Below are positions 52,409 to 62,358 of a stretch of 64,000 bases of DNA, piece by piece. This DNA is from Cyanobium sp. CZS48M (GTDB taxonomy: Bacteria; Cyanobacteriota; Cyanobacteriia; PCC-6307; Cyanobiaceae), in assembly GCA_030373145.1 (NCBI GenBank), contig JAUCZK010000009.1, forward strand, positions 1-64,000, given 5' to 3'. The translations under genes and the position numbers were made by a program. Position 1 is the stretch's first letter; each line of letters begins with the position of its first letter. Below the pieces are notes generated by a model. That model saw only the letters and a program-made list of their open reading frames with translations. It did no database searches and had not been told where the DNA came from.

Positions 52409-54853
52409 TCAGCTGGACGCCACCAGTTCAGCCTCGATCGCCGCGATCGCCAGGCGGGTGGCGATCACCGCATCGGGGTTGAGGCTGATCGAATCGATGC
52501 CTGCTTCCACCAGAAAACGGGCGAATTCGGGGTAGTCGCTGGGGGCCTGGCCGCAGAGGCCGATCGGGCGGCCGCAGCGGTGGGCGCCGTGAATGGCGAG
52601 GCGGATCATCTCCTGAACGATCGGATGACGTTCATCGAACAGATTCGCCACCAGGGAGGAGTCGCGGTCGATGCCGAGGGTGAGCTGGGTGAGGTCGTTG
52701 CTGCCGATCGAGAAGCCGTCGAAGTGCTGCGCGAAGGCCTCAGCGCCGATCACGTTGCTGGGCAGCTCGCACATCACGTACACCTTGAGGCCGTCCTGGC
52801 CGCGCACCAGGCCATGGCAGGCCATTTCCTCCAGCACCCGCGCCCCTTCCTCCGGAGTGCGGCAGAAGGGCACCATCGGGATGGTGTTGCGCAGACCCAT
52901 CTGATGGCGAACCCTCAGCAGGGCCTGACATTCCAGGCCGAAAGCCGCGCGGAATTCCGCTGAGGTGTAGCGGGACGCTCCCCTCCAGCCGATCATCGGA
53001 TTGGCTTCAGTGGGCTCGAAGGCCCCACCACCCAGCAGCCGGGCATATTCATTGCTCTTGAAATCGGAGAAGCGCAACACCACCGGCCTGGGATGGAAGG
53101 CCGCCGCGATCCGTGCCATGCCCTGGGCCAGCCGGTCGACGTAATACTCCGTGGGGTCGTCGTAGCCGGCGGTGAGGGTGGCGATGGCCTCCCGCTCGGC
53201 TGGATCGTTCACCCGTTCGGGCTGCAGCAACGCCATCGGGTGCACCCGGATGTGGTTGGCGATGATGAATTCCAACCGGGCCAGACCGACGCCATCGCAG
53301 GGGATGGCCGCGAAGCGGAAGGCCTTCTCCGGGTTGCCTACGTTCATCAGGATGCGGGTGCGCGTGGGCGGCAGCTGCTCCAGCTTCTGCTCCTCCATCT
53401 CGTAACGCAGCAGTCCCCGGTAGACCATGCCGTCCTCGCCTTCCGCGCAGCTGATGGTGATCGCTTCGCCGTCGTGGATGCGCTCGGTGGCGTCGCCACA
53501 GCCCACCACGGCCGTGATGCCCATCTCGCGGGCAATGATCGCCGCATGGCAGGTGCGTCCCCCCTGGTTGGTGATCACACCCCGGGCTTTTTTGAGGATC
53601 GGTTCCCAGTCGGGATCGGTGCGCTCGGTCACCAACAGATCGCCCACTTCAAAGCGGTCGATGCCACTGGGGTTGAGGATCACCCGGGCGCGGCCACTGC
53701 TGATCGAGGCGCCGATGGCGCGTCCGTGGGTGATCAGCTCCGCGTTATGGGGCTTGAGATGCCAGCGGCAGAGCACCGAGCCCGACCGTCTGGATTCGAC
53801 CGTTTCAGGACGGGCCTGAAGAATGAACAGCTCGCCACTTTCCCCGTCGCGGGCCCACTCGATGTCCATCGGTGTGGCCGTGCCGTGGCGGGCGCTGTAG
53901 TGGTCTTCGATCAGGCAGGCCCAGCGGCCCAGGGTGAGGGCCTCTTCATCGCTGATGGCATAACGGCCGCGCTCCGGCAGCGGCACGGGTTCGTTCCGCA
54001 CCGTACCGCCCTCGTCGTAAACCATCCGGATCGCCTTGCTGCCCAGGCGCTTGCTCACGATCGCGGCATAGCCTTCGCGCAGGGTGGGTTTGAACAGCAG
54101 CAGTTCATCAGGATTCACCGCCCCTTGCACCACGTTCTCGCCCAGGCCGTAGGCCGCGTTGAGCAGCACGGCGTTGCGGAAGCCGGTCTCGGTGTCGATC
54201 GTGAACATCACCCCGGCGGCGCCCAGATCGGAGCGCACCATCCGCTGCACGCCGATTGACAGGGCCACCTCCAGGTGATCGAAGCCGTTGATCTGGCGGT
54301 AGGAGATGGCCCGATCGGTGAACAGGGAGCTGTAGCAGCGGCGGCAGGCGGCCAGCAGATCGGCCGCGCCGCGCACGTTCAGGTAGGTCTCCTGCTGACC
54401 GGCGAAGCTGGCATCGGGCAGATCCTCGGCCGTGGCACTGGAGCGCACCGCCACCGGACCGCTCCCCAGTTCGCCATAGGCCGCTGTCACGGCAGCCTCG
54501 AGCTCCACGGGCAGCTGGGCGCCAAGGATCAGGTTCCGTGCGCGCTGGCCGGCCTGCTGCAGCGCCGCAAGATCACCACTGTCGAGCTGGCCCAGGATGG
54601 CCCTCAGCGGAGCCTCCAGGCCATTGAGCCTGAGGAACAGGCGGTAGGCGGCGGCGGTGGTGGCGAAGCCACCGGGCACCCTCACGCCCTGGCTGGTGAG
54701 CTCCCGGATCATTTCCCCCAGGGAGGCATTTTTGCCGCCCACCTCAGCAATGTCTGCGATGCCCACCTCCTCGAACCGCCGCAGCAAAGGGGGATCGCTC
54801 ACGGCTGGACTGGAGGTGCTGGAGTTGGGGTTGGTGCCGAGGTTGGGGTCCAT
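52409..54853 (-). CDS. ppsA: Phosphoenolpyruvate synthase
   Basis: The 814-residue enzyme makes PEP from pyruvate and ATP. The N-terminal ATP-grasp domain (about residues 35-350) contains ATTAAAYRLFLRLNG and AVRSSATAEDLPDASFAGQQ. The phosphohistidine domain contains GGRTCHAAIIAREMGI (His about residue 435). The C-terminal TIM barrel has IGSNDLTQLTLGIDRD and GLCGQAPSDYPE, with the catalytic cysteine in CGQ. It supports gluconeogenesis or C4-linked carbon flow. Confidence 0.95.
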   Translation of the reverse strand: MDPNLGTNPNSSTSSPAVSDPPLLRRFEEVGIADIAEVGGKNASLGEMIRELTSQGVRVPGGFATTAAAYRLFLRLNGLEAPLRAILGQLDSGDLAALQQAGQRARNLILGAQLPVELEAAVTAAYGELGSGPVAVRSSATAEDLPDASFAGQQETYLNVRGAADLLAACRRCYSSLFTDRAISYRQINGFDHLEVALSIGVQRMVRSDLGAAGVMFTIDTETGFRNAVLLNAAYGLGENVVQGAVNPDELLLFKPTLREGYAAIVSKRLGSKAIRMVYDEGGTVRNEPVPLPERGRYAISDEEALTLGRWACLIEDHYSARHGTATPMDIEWARDGESGELFILQARPETVESRRSGSVLCRWHLKPHNAELITHGRAIGASISSGRARVILNPSGIDRFEVGDLLVTERTDPDWEPILKKARGVITNQGGRTCHAAIIAREMGITAVVGCGDATERIHDGEAITISCAEGEDGMVYRGLLRYEMEEQKLEQLPPTRTRILMNVGNPEKAFRFAAIPCDGVGLARLEFIIANHIRVHPMALLQPERVNDPAEREAIATLTAGYDDPTEYYVDRLAQGMARIAAAFHPRPVVLRFSDFKSNEYARLLGGGAFEPTEANPMIGWRGASRYTSAEFRAAFGLECQALLRVRHQMGLRNTIPMVPFCRTPEEGARVLEEMACHGLVRGQDGLKVYVMCELPSNVIGAEAFAQHFDGFSIGSNDLTQLTLGIDRDSSLVANLFDERHPIVQEMIRLAIHGAHRCGRPIGLCGQAPSDYPEFARFLVEAGIDSISLNPDAVIATRLAIAAIEAELVASS

Positions 54854-54880
54854 GGCGATCGAGTCGCGCAGAGACCCAGG

Positions 54881-56074
54881 CTAGGAACGGCTGGCGGCTG
54901 GGTCTGCCTTCAGGGGCGTCAGCCGCAGCTCTCCGTCCGGAGGGATGCCGGGCGAGAGGTCGAGGCGGCTGGCCGCTCCCCGCAGGGCCACCGGCTTGCC
55001 GGCCCGGCGGGCTTTGAGCGCAGCGCAGAGATCAAGGGGCTTGGCCTTGGCATCGAGCCAATCCATCGACCATGTTCTCGACATCTGCCCAGCGACCGAA
55101 GCGACCGCCACCAGCTGGCCGGTGTCGAAGCCGGCGGCCTCCACCAACCCGGGGGTGTAGCCGTTGCGTTTCTTGAAGGACACCTCGAAGCGATCCCAGC
55201 CCGGCCCGCGGCTGAGGGAATCGACCCCCAGCTGGGCGAGCGGCAGGGGTTCAGTTACTGGAAACGGCCAGACCAGTGTCAGGGCCGTGGGCAGATCGAG
55301 TTGGGCCACGGCCTGCGCCAGGGGGCTGCCCGGGGTTGTCATCACCACCAGCGAGGAGGGGGTGTACCAGTTCACGTCATCGCGCAGCTGGGCCATCAGC
55401 TTCTTGGTGGGCTCCACAATCGCCTCTGGGTCGTTGGTGGCACCCACGGTCCAGCCGCCGCTGCCATTGATCGTTTCCACGAAGCGATCGGCCAGGGCCG
55501 CCTGCTCCGCGCCGCCGTCATGGATCACCATCACCTTGCCCTTGCCCTCCTCCAGCAGGCCCCGTGCCAGCCGATCGCCCTCGAGGCTGCGCGAGGGCAG
55601 CACCGGCCAGAGCCTGTCAGCCCCCACCTGACTGGGCAGCCGCCGCAGGGAATGCCCCCGCTGCAGTGGTAACAGCACGTTCACCCCACGGCTCTGGGCC
55701 AGGCGGCCGAAGGGCAGCAAATTGGCAGCGGGAGGGGCGATCAGCAGCTCCGGCATCGGCACGCCCTGCAACAGAGCCTCTGGATCCTGCTCTGGCGGCA
55801 GCCAGCCCAGTCCCTTGCTCGGGGGGCGCACGCCGCAGGCCCGGGTCTCCTCCATGGCCAGTGCGTAGCCGCGGCGCAGGCCATCCCCCACCCCAGCCAG
55901 CAGCCCTTCACTGGGCAGCAGCATCAGCACGTCCTGGGGGAACGGGCTGCTGGCCGCCAGGCTCTGAACCCCCACGAGCACCGCCGCCAGCCCCGCGCCC
56001 ACACTCCAGAGGGGCAACCCCGATCCGCGCCCTGGGGGGGGAGTCCCTCCGCTTGCCAGTCCCCCAGTGGTCAT
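54881..56074 (-). CDS. Periplasmic-binding-fold lipid-anchor-less exported protein
   Basis: The ATG at 56074 gives 397 residues with a hydrophobic start (SVGAGLAAVLVGVQSLAASS). The body resembles a type I periplasmic binding protein of the LivK/penicillin-binding activator sort: YALAMEETRACGVRP, MPELLIAPPAANLLPFGRLAQSRGVNVLLP and VMVIHDGGAEQAALADRFVETI. There are no transporter genes nearby. It may be a stand-alone receptor or envelope protein. Alternative starts further upstream overlap the divergent gene. Confidence 0.75.
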   Translation of the reverse strand: MTTGGLASGGTPPPGRGSGLPLWSVGAGLAAVLVGVQSLAASSPFPQDVLMLLPSEGLLAGVGDGLRRGYALAMEETRACGVRPPSKGLGWLPPEQDPEALLQGVPMPELLIAPPAANLLPFGRLAQSRGVNVLLPLQRGHSLRRLPSQVGADRLWPVLPSRSLEGDRLARGLLEEGKGKVMVIHDGGAEQAALADRFVETINGSGGWTVGATNDPEAIVEPTKKLMAQLRDDVNWYTPSSLVVMTTPGSPLAQAVAQLDLPTALTLVWPFPVTEPLPLAQLGVDSLSRGPGWDRFEVSFKKRNGYTPGLVEAAGFDTGQLVAVASVAGQMSRTWSMDWLDAKAKPLDLCAALKARRAGKPVALRGAASRLDLSPGIPPDGELRLTPLKADPAASRS

Positions 56075-56147
56075 GACCAGTACCGTCCAGACCAGCGAGG
56101 TTACGTGCAGCTTCGTTCCTAGGTTGGAATCTCTCCACCAGGGACGC

Positions 56148-56990
56148 ATGTCGGGCCCGACCACTGCGCCGATCAGCGCACGCACCAGCTCAACCACCAC
56201 GGCACCACTGGGCGCAGGGCCGGCGTCCCCCATGGGCCTGGGCCGCCGCCGCCGACTGCTGGCCCTGCTCACCAGCATCGGTGTGGGCTGCAGCGGCTTG
56301 TTGGGTCTGCTTCAGCCCCTGCCGGCGCTGGCCATTCCCCAGCAGGAGGCCATGAAAAAGCTGGCGGTCATCCCGGTGTTCGTGCTCGCCGATGCCAAAG
56401 GAGTACCGCTGCCGTTGCAACGGGAGAAAGCCCTGGTGTTGCCCCTCTACCTCGACCGTGTCAAGGCGGAACAGGAACTGGCGGCATTCCTGAAGGTCAA
56501 CCCCACGATCAAGGCGGGGGTGCTGCCCATGCCCATGAATGTGGCCCTGGAGCGGGTGCAGGAGCTCAACAAGACCCTCAAGGACCTGAAGCTGCTTTCA
56601 CCGGTGATTCCCACACCGTCCGATCTGAGCCAGGCCCGCACCCTCCTGGCGAAACAGGGCCTCGATCAGAAAGCGATCCAGGAGGGCCTTTCGGTGCCCG
56701 TGTTCTTCACCAAGCCGCTGATCACCGTCAAGACACCCCAGGGGGAGCGCGGGCTCTTCTTCTTTGACTACGCCTCGTTGCAGAAGGCGATGGCGGCAAT
56801 CCCCGACCGCAACAAGCTCACGGTCCAGGCCGCTGATCTCAGCGCCGTGATGGATCAGATCGTGAAGCAGTCCAAGGACACCTATGCCTTCTATCCCACA
56901 CCGGAGTACTTCCGCCTGGTGGAGCAGCAGTCAAGGGCCAAGGGGGCTGGCCCAGCCGGCGCGCCGGCTCCGGTGGCACCCAAGCGCTGA
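56148..56990 (+). CDS. Tic22-like family protein
   Basis: The ATG at 56148 is preceded by AGGGA and gives 280 residues; ATG 56232 would start nearer to the signal peptide (LLALLTSIGVGCSGLLGLLQ). The mature domain resembles Tic22: VIPVFVLADAKGVPLPLQREK, and a long alternating pattern with VPVFFTKPLITVKTPQGERG and FFFDYASLQKAM. Cyanobacterial Tic22 is implicated in outer membrane biogenesis in the periplasm. It is divergent from the binding-fold gene. Confidence 0.82.
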   Translation: MSGPTTAPISARTSSTTTAPLGAGPASPMGLGRRRRLLALLTSIGVGCSGLLGLLQPLPALAIPQQEAMKKLAVIPVFVLADAKGVPLPLQREKALVLPLYLDRVKAEQELAAFLKVNPTIKAGVLPMPMNVALERVQELNKTLKDLKLLSPVIPTPSDLSQARTLLAKQGLDQKAIQEGLSVPVFFTKPLITVKTPQGERGLFFFDYASLQKAMAAIPDRNKLTVQAADLSAVMDQIVKQSKDTYAFYPTPEYFRLVEQQSRAKGAGPAGAPAPVAPKR

Positions 56991-56997
56991 GGACCGC

Positions 56998-57222
56998 CTA
57001 TTGCGGTCCCTCCTCGTCCCCGTCCTCGGCGGCTTCAGCTGCTGCCTCAGGCAGCAGCTGGGTGAGCAGACCTCCGCAGAGCAGCACCGCGGCGATTCCC
57101 AGGGCCAGGGGCCGGTTGGCTGCACCTATCTCGCTGCTCCAGAGGGCCGCGCTGAGGAAGGCGCCCCCCAGCAGCAGGGTGGGCACCAGCACGATTCCCT
57201 TGGCGGTGCGGTTCAGGCTCAT
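56998..57222 (-). CDS. Small two-helix membrane protein
   Basis: The ATG at 57222 overlaps the upstream stop (ATGA) and gives 74 residues. Two membrane helices (IVLVPTLLLGGAFLSAALWS and ALGIAAVLLCGGLLTQLL) are followed by an acidic tail (EAAEDGDEEG). No named family can be assigned with certainty. Operon with the nuclease-like gene upstream. Confidence 0.7.
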   Translation of the reverse strand: MSLNRTAKGIVLVPTLLLGGAFLSAALWSSEIGAANRPLALGIAAVLLCGGLLTQLLPEAAAEAAEDGDEEGPQ

Positions 57223-57647
57223 GGCTCCCTGGGGTCGTCCGGGCTGGTGGGGCAACCCTCGGGCCGAATCAGCGAGGGCAAGGGTTGGGCCAAGCCGGCA
57301 TGGATCAGTCCTGAGCCCAGATCATCCCCTCCCCGCAACGCCTGAACGCGGGCCAGCAGCACCCCATCGGCCGACCCCAGCGGCCGCAGGTTCACCCGCG
57401 TGCGCCGGGGCAACTCCTGACGCAGCCAGCGTTCAGCCTCTGCGGATTGCTCGGGGGTGACGCTGATGCAGCCCAGCTGCACCGGGTAGCTGCGGTTCTG
57501 ATCGCCCACCTGCAGCAGCACACCACTGCGCACCTGCAGCACCTCCGCCGCGGCAGCGGGCTGGGCCGCCATGGGATCAAGCAGCAGGCCCACCGCCAGG
57601 ATCAAGGCCAGCAGCAGCGACAGGGGACTCAGAGCTTGGCGCCGCAA
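57219..57647 (-). CDS. Secreted thermonuclease-like protein, probably inactive
   Basis: A TTG at 57647 gives 142 residues with a good signal peptide ([17 protein letters not shown], cleavage after AAAA). An ATG at 57698 overlaps ilvB and one at 57572 lacks the signal. The mature part, with [32 protein letters not shown] and [10 protein letters not shown], follows the SNase (OB) layout, but the catalytic Arg/Asp/Glu set is not evident. Function unknown. It overlaps the ilvB end and is coupled downstream to the small membrane protein. Confidence 0.65.
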   Translation of the reverse strand: MRRQALSPLSLLLALILAVGLLLDPMAAQPAAAAEVLQVRSGVLLQVGDQNRSYPVQLGCISVTPEQSAEAERWLRQELPRRTRVNLRPLGSADGVLLARVQALRGGDDLGSGLIHAGLAQPLPSLIRPEGCPTSPDDPREP

Positions 57648-59551
57648 CTGGGGCAGAAGAAATGGGCGCTTTCGGTGCTGAAGCCACAGGAGCCGCATTG
57701 GCGGGTGGTGTCGATCGCCAGCTCGGGATGGCTGGGGAGACCCACCATCTGAGCGTTGCTGGCGCCGGGGGGCACCATCGGGTAGCAGTTCTCGTTGCGG
57801 CGCACCCGCACATCAATCAGCGCAGGGCCTGGATGGGCCAGGGCCTCGGCCAGCTGCTCGCGCAGGCTCTCCCGCTCGCTGATCCCCACACCCCTGACGC
57901 CGAAAGCCTCCGCCAGCCTGGGGAAATCAGGCATGCCACGGGTCATTTCCGAAGCGGAGTAGCGCTCCCCGTAAAAACTCTCCTGCCACTGCCTCACCAT
58001 CCCCTGCCAGCCGTTGTTGAGGATCACCACCTTCACGGGCAGGTCGTACTGGGAGAGCGTGCCCAGCTCCTGGATGTTCATCAGGATGCTGGCGTCTCCG
58101 GCCACGCAGACCACCTGGTCGGCGGGGAAGGCCACCTGCACCCCCATGGCCGCCGGCAGCCCGAAGCCCATGGTGCCCAGGCCACTGCTGCTGATCCAGT
58201 GGCGGGGTGGGTTGTTCAGATACTGGGCGGCCCACATCTGGTGCTGCCCCACATCGGTGGTGACAAAGGCGTCCGGGGCCAGATCGCGCAGGGCCAGCAC
58301 CACCTCCTGGGGAGCGATCGCCCCCTCCGGGGTGGGGATCACCAATGGGTAATGGCGCTTCCAGCGGTTGATGCGCTCCAGCCAGGGAGCGGTGCGGCCC
58401 TGATCGCTCTCCCCTGCTGAGGCGGCCAGCAGGGCCTCGAGGGCCAGGCGCACATCCGCAACGATCGGCACCTCAGGCAGGCGGTTCTTGCCCACCTCAG
58501 CCGCATCGATGTCGATGTGGATCACCTGGGCGCGGGGGGCGAAGCTGTCCAGCCGTCCGGTGACCCGGTCATCGAAACGGGCGCCGGTGGCGATCAGCAG
58601 ATCGCACTCGGTGACGGCGAAGTTGGCGTAGGCAGTGCCGTGCATCCCCAGCATTCCCACCGCCAGGGGGTGGCGTTCATCGAAGGCGCCCTTGCCCATC
58701 AAGGTGGTGGTGACCGGCAGCTGGAAACGCTCGGCCAGGGCAATCAGGCTGGTGTGGGCTCCAGAGCTGATGGCGCCACCTCCCACGTAAAGCAGCGGGC
58801 GGCGCGCCTGGCGGATCAGCTCGATCGCCTGGCCGATCGCCTCCGGGGCTGGACCACTGGGCAGCTGGAATCCCGCCGGGATCGAACTGCCCGGCTCCAC
58901 CGGTGTGTAGTCGAACTCCTCGAGCCCCACATCCTTGGGCACATCGATCAACACCGGACCGGGACGGCCGGTGGAGGCAATCAGGAAGGCCTCGGCCACG
59001 ATCCGGCCGATGTCGGCAGGGTCGCGCACTACCCAGGAGTGCTTCACGATCGGCAGGGTGATGCCGAAGATGTCGGTTTCCTGGAAGGCGTCGGTGCCGA
59101 TGGCGGCCCGGGGCACCTGACCGGTGATCACCACCATCGGCACCGAATCCATCTGGGCCGTGGCGATGCCGGTGACCAGATTCGTGGCGCCGGGCCCGGA
59201 GGTGCCGAAGCAGACCCCCACCCGGCCGGTGGCCCTGGCGTAGGCGTCGGCGGCGTGGGTCCCCCCCTGTTCGTGCCGCACCAGCACATGCTTCAACCAG
59301 CCCCGGCTCTCGGCCTTGTGCAGGGCGTCGTAGATGGGCAGGATCGCTCCGCCTGGGTAGCCGAACACGTCGGTGACGCCGTGGCGATGGAGCGCATCCA
59401 TCAGGGCATCAGCACCGCTCAGCCGCCCTGGAACCGCCTGGGCCCCAGCCTCGGCAGGAATCGGGGCGCCGCCGGTGGGGCCGGCTGAGACAGGCGCTGC
59501 CGTGCTGATGGCTGGGCTGGAAGTGGTTGAAGTCACGGTGGTCACGGTCAC
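57629..59551 (-). CDS. ilvB: Acetolactate synthase large subunit with C-terminal zinc ribbon
   Basis: The ThDP enzyme makes acetolactate or acetohydroxybutyrate for valine, leucine and isoleucine. A GTG at 59551 gives about 640 residues; GTGs at 59545 and 59536 are equal alternatives and a TTG at 59572 exists. Motifs: [16 protein letters not shown] and [18 protein letters not shown] (catalytic Glu), and [15 protein letters not shown] with LNNGWQGMV (ThDP/Mg). After the usual end come 40 residues with CGSCGF and FFCPSC, a zinc ribbon. The ilvN regulatory subunit is not adjacent. Confidence 0.93.
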   Translation of the reverse strand: MTVTTVTSTTSSPAISTAAPVSAGPTGGAPIPAEAGAQAVPGRLSGADALMDALHRHGVTDVFGYPGGAILPIYDALHKAESRGWLKHVLVRHEQGGTHAADAYARATGRVGVCFGTSGPGATNLVTGIATAQMDSVPMVVITGQVPRAAIGTDAFQETDIFGITLPIVKHSWVVRDPADIGRIVAEAFLIASTGRPGPVLIDVPKDVGLEEFDYTPVEPGSSIPAGFQLPSGPAPEAIGQAIELIRQARRPLLYVGGGAISSGAHTSLIALAERFQLPVTTTLMGKGAFDERHPLAVGMLGMHGTAYANFAVTECDLLIATGARFDDRVTGRLDSFAPRAQVIHIDIDAAEVGKNRLPEVPIVADVRLALEALLAASAGESDQGRTAPWLERINRWKRHYPLVIPTPEGAIAPQEVVLALRDLAPDAFVTTDVGQHQMWAAQYLNNPPRHWISSSGLGTMGFGLPAAMGVQVAFPADQVVCVAGDASILMNIQELGTLSQYDLPVKVVILNNGWQGMVRQWQESFYGERYSASEMTRGMPDFPRLAEAFGVRGVGISERESLREQLAEALAHPGPALIDVRVRRNENCYPMVPPGASNAQMVGLPSHPELAIDTTRQCGSCGFSTESAHFFCPSCGAKL

Positions 59552-59594
59552 GGTGGCGAGCAACACACGCAACGAAGACCATCAGCGTAGAAGC

Positions 59595-59856
59595 TCACTT
59601 CCGACCTTGGGAGAACTGTTGCGGCAGTGAGGGCTGCAGTCTGCGGCCGCGCACCATCGCCCGCAGGATCAAACCGGGGTCGAGCCAGCTGCCCCGGTAG
59701 CGGATTCCCCAGTGCAGGTGCGGACCCGTGGTGCGCCCGCTGAGGCCCACTTGGGCGATCAGCTGACCGGCCCGCACCATCTGACCGGGGCGCATCAACA
59801 CCCGGCCACTGGCGTAGGCACCATCGCGCACAGCCCCGGCCAGGAGACTGAGGCGC
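59595..59856 (-). pseudogene. 5'-truncated M23 (LytM) peptidase remnant
   Basis: A frame ending at 59595 contains RPGQMVRAGQLIAQVGLSGR and TGPHLHWGIRYRGSWLDPGL, the C-terminal half of an M23 endopeptidase with the H-x-H zinc motif. The front part, which carries the other zinc ligands (HxxxD), is absent; upstream lies hemH instead. The surviving 85 or so residues follow hemH immediately, so translation may be possible but the peptidase cannot be complete. It is likely a gene remnant. Confidence 0.65.
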
Positions 59857-61032
59857 CTAGAGGAGACCGAGAGCATGGAGCGGACCTCGGCCACTCAACA
59901 ACTCCAGCAGGAAGGCGGAGAACCCGAGCATGGCCAGGCGGCCGTTCCAGACTTCCGAGCTGTTGTTCCAGCCCCAGGCCCACTTGTCCTGGGGGTAGAG
60001 CTTCACCTGGGTGGGCAGGGAGGCGGCCTGATCCAGGTTCACCTCGGGGCCGGCCTGGGCCAGCTGCACCAGATCCGCCAGCCCCTTGATGAAGGTGGGG
60101 TAGGTGTCGAGGGCGGGCACGCGCACGAAGTTGCTGATGCCGGCTTCGGTGGCGATCTCCCGGTACTCGATGTCGATTTCCTCGAGGGTCTCGATGTGTT
60201 CGCTCACGAAGCTGATCGGCACCACCACCAGCTCCTTGACCCCCTCCTCACCGAGCCGCACCAGCGCTTCGTCGGTGTAGGGCTTGAGCCACTCCACTGG
60301 ACCCACCCGGCTCTGGTAAGCCAGGGTGTAGGGGTTGCCATGGCCGAGCAGCTCCTCCAGCTTGGCCATCACCAGGATGGAGCAGGCTTCGATCTCCTTC
60401 TGGTAGGGGTCACCGGCATCCTCCACATAGCTCTTGGGCACGCCGTGGGCGCTGAAGAAGACGTGGGCGGAGGCGGGGTTGTGGCAGCTGCGCACCCCGG
60501 CGGCGATCAGCTCCGCCATCGCCAGCACGTAGCCGGGATGGTCGTACCAGCTGCGGATGCAGCGGATCGGCAACTTGCTGAAGGCGGGGTCGGCCTGGCG
60601 CAGGCGCTGCAGTTCACGGAAGCTTGAACCGCTGGTGCTGATCGAGAAGTGGGGATAGAGCGGCAGCACCACCACCTCATCCACCGAGTCGGCCTTGATG
60701 TCGCCCACAGCGGATTCAGTGAACGGATGCCAGTAGCGCATCGCCACGTAGGTGGTGGCCTGGACCCCCCGCTGGCGCAGTTCACTCTGGAGTTCGCGGG
60801 CCTGCTGCTCGGTGATACGGCGCAGGGGGGAGCCGCCGCCGATGGCTCGGTAGGCCTCTTTCGACTTATGGCTGCGCAGGGTGCTGATCAGCCAGGCCAG
60901 GGGCTTCTGCAGCAGGGGCGTGGGCAGCCGGATGATCTCCGGATCAGCGAAGAGGTTGTAGAGAAAAGGACCGACATCTTCGATGCGCTCAGGCCCGCCG
61001 AGGTTCAGCAGCAAGACGCCGACCCTGGCCAT
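59857..61032 (-). CDS. hemH: Ferrochelatase with C-terminal chlorophyll-binding-like tail
   Basis: The 391-residue enzyme inserts Fe(II) into protoporphyrin IX. The N-terminal core (about residues 1-320) begins [40 protein letters not shown] carries the catalytic His, and [19 protein letters not shown] the second metal region. The tail has the chlorophyll-binding helix motif [21 protein letters not shown] (ExxNGRLAMxGF), as in cyanobacterial ferrochelatases. It is expected at the thylakoid/cytoplasmic membranes. Start ATG 61032 is divergent from the recombinase gene. Confidence 0.95.
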   Translation of the reverse strand: MARVGVLLLNLGGPERIEDVGPFLYNLFADPEIIRLPTPLLQKPLAWLISTLRSHKSKEAYRAIGGGSPLRRITEQQARELQSELRQRGVQATTYVAMRYWHPFTESAVGDIKADSVDEVVVLPLYPHFSISTSGSSFRELQRLRQADPAFSKLPIRCIRSWYDHPGYVLAMAELIAAGVRSCHNPASAHVFFSAHGVPKSYVEDAGDPYQKEIEACSILVMAKLEELLGHGNPYTLAYQSRVGPVEWLKPYTDEALVRLGEEGVKELVVVPISFVSEHIETLEEIDIEYREIATEAGISNFVRVPALDTYPTFIKGLADLVQLAQAGPEVNLDQAASLPTQVKLYPQDKWAWGWNNSSEVWNGRLAMLGFSAFLLELLSGRGPLHALGLL

Positions 61033-61075
61033 ACCTGATCTGATCCACCGGTTGGCTCAGAGCGTAACCCTGCTG

Positions 61076-62311
61076 GTGCCCTCTGGCGGTAGCCGGCAGC
61101 GATCGATAACGTCGGCGCGCCCACCGGCTCCAGCTGCCCTGACCCCTGCCCTTGCCGCCATCGATGCCGAGCTGAGCCAGGAAAATGCCCGTCTGGCGGC
61201 CAGCGGCCTGGCCCTGCGCCTGGAGCGGCGGGGGGGGCGGCTGGCCCTGCGCGGCCCCCTGCCCTGTCCCCGCGGCGGTCCCCAGCGGGTGCAGCGCCTC
61301 AGCCTGGGGCTGGAGGCCAACCCCACAGGACTGAGTCAGGCCCGGCGCGAGTTGAAGCGGGTGCACCAGGCCCTACGCCAGCACCGTTTCGACTGGGCCG
61401 ACTGGGGCAAACCGGTGGCTTCGGGTTCTGCATCGGCATCGGCTTCGGCGTTGGAGCGGCTGGAGGCTTTTGAGCAGGCCTTTTTCAGCGATCCCCGCCG
61501 CCGCCGCAATCCCGCCGGCAGCCGCACCACCTGGAGCGCCGCCTACCAGCCCTACCTGCGGCGGCTGCGTGCACGGCTGGAGCAGGGGGAGCCCCTGGAG
61601 AGCCAGCTGCTGCTGGAGGTGCTGGAGGGTTATCCCCCCGCCAGCCGCAGCCGCCAGCAGTGCGGCACCTCCCTGGCGGCCCTGGCCCGGCAGCTGGAGC
61701 TGTCTCTGCCTGACGACTGGCGCGAGCGGGCCGGCGGCTATGGCCTGCACCTGGCCCAGTACCGGCGCCTGCCCAGCGATGCCCAACTGCTGGAGTGGTT
61801 GGAACGTATTCCCAACCCCCGTTGGCGGCTGGTGTATGGCCTGATGGCCACCTACGGCCTGCGCAACCATGAGGTGTTCTTCGCCGATCTTTCCTCCCTA
61901 TCCCCCGGCGGTGATCGGGTGATCCGGGTGCTGCCCACCACCAAGACCGGTGAGCATCAGGTCTGGCCCTTCCAGCCCGACTGGGTGGATCGCTTTGATC
62001 TGGCCCTGCTCGCTGGGGCCGGCCAGCGGCTCCCTGAGGTCTGCACGGATCTGCGCCGCACCACCCTGCAGCAGGTGGGACGGCGGGTGGCCGAGCAGTT
62101 CCGCCGCTACCAGCTGCCCTGCACTCCCTACGACCTGCGCCATGCCTGGGCCGTGCGCACCATTCACATCGGCCTGCCCGACACGGTGGCGGCGCGGATG
62201 ATGGGCCACTCGGTGGCGATTCACACCCGCACCTATCACCACTGGATCACCCGCCGGGATCAGCAGCAGGCCGTCGATGCGGCAATGGCCCGCCTGCGGC
62301 CCACCCCCTGA
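61076..62311 (+). CDS. Tyrosine recombinase/phage-type integrase
   Basis: The GTG at 61076 gives 411 residues; the frame is open from 60983 across the hemH start, so the exact start is uncertain. The catalytic domain (about residues 240-410) shows YGLRNHEVFF (Arg), PTTKTGEHQV (Lys), PYDLRHAWAV (Arg; the usual His of HxxR is Tyr), MMGHSVAIHTRTYHHWI (His and the nucleophilic Tyr). The N-terminal part includes a long helical region and a short Ser/Ala repeat. No att site or prophage is visible nearby. It appears to be a resident chromosomal recombinase. Confidence 0.88.
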   Translation: MPSGGSRQRSITSARPPAPAALTPALAAIDAELSQENARLAASGLALRLERRGGRLALRGPLPCPRGGPQRVQRLSLGLEANPTGLSQARRELKRVHQALRQHRFDWADWGKPVASGSASASASALERLEAFEQAFFSDPRRRRNPAGSRTTWSAAYQPYLRRLRARLEQGEPLESQLLLEVLEGYPPASRSRQQCGTSLAALARQLELSLPDDWRERAGGYGLHLAQYRRLPSDAQLLEWLERIPNPRWRLVYGLMATYGLRNHEVFFADLSSLSPGGDRVIRVLPTTKTGEHQVWPFQPDWVDRFDLALLAGAGQRLPEVCTDLRRTTLQQVGRRVAEQFRRYQLPCTPYDLRHAWAVRTIHIGLPDTVAARMMGHSVAIHTRTYHHWITRRDQQQAVDAAMARLRPTP

Positions 62312-62358
62312 GCGGACCTGCGCGTCAGAGTGGGCGGTGGTTGCCGAGCTCCGCGTCC

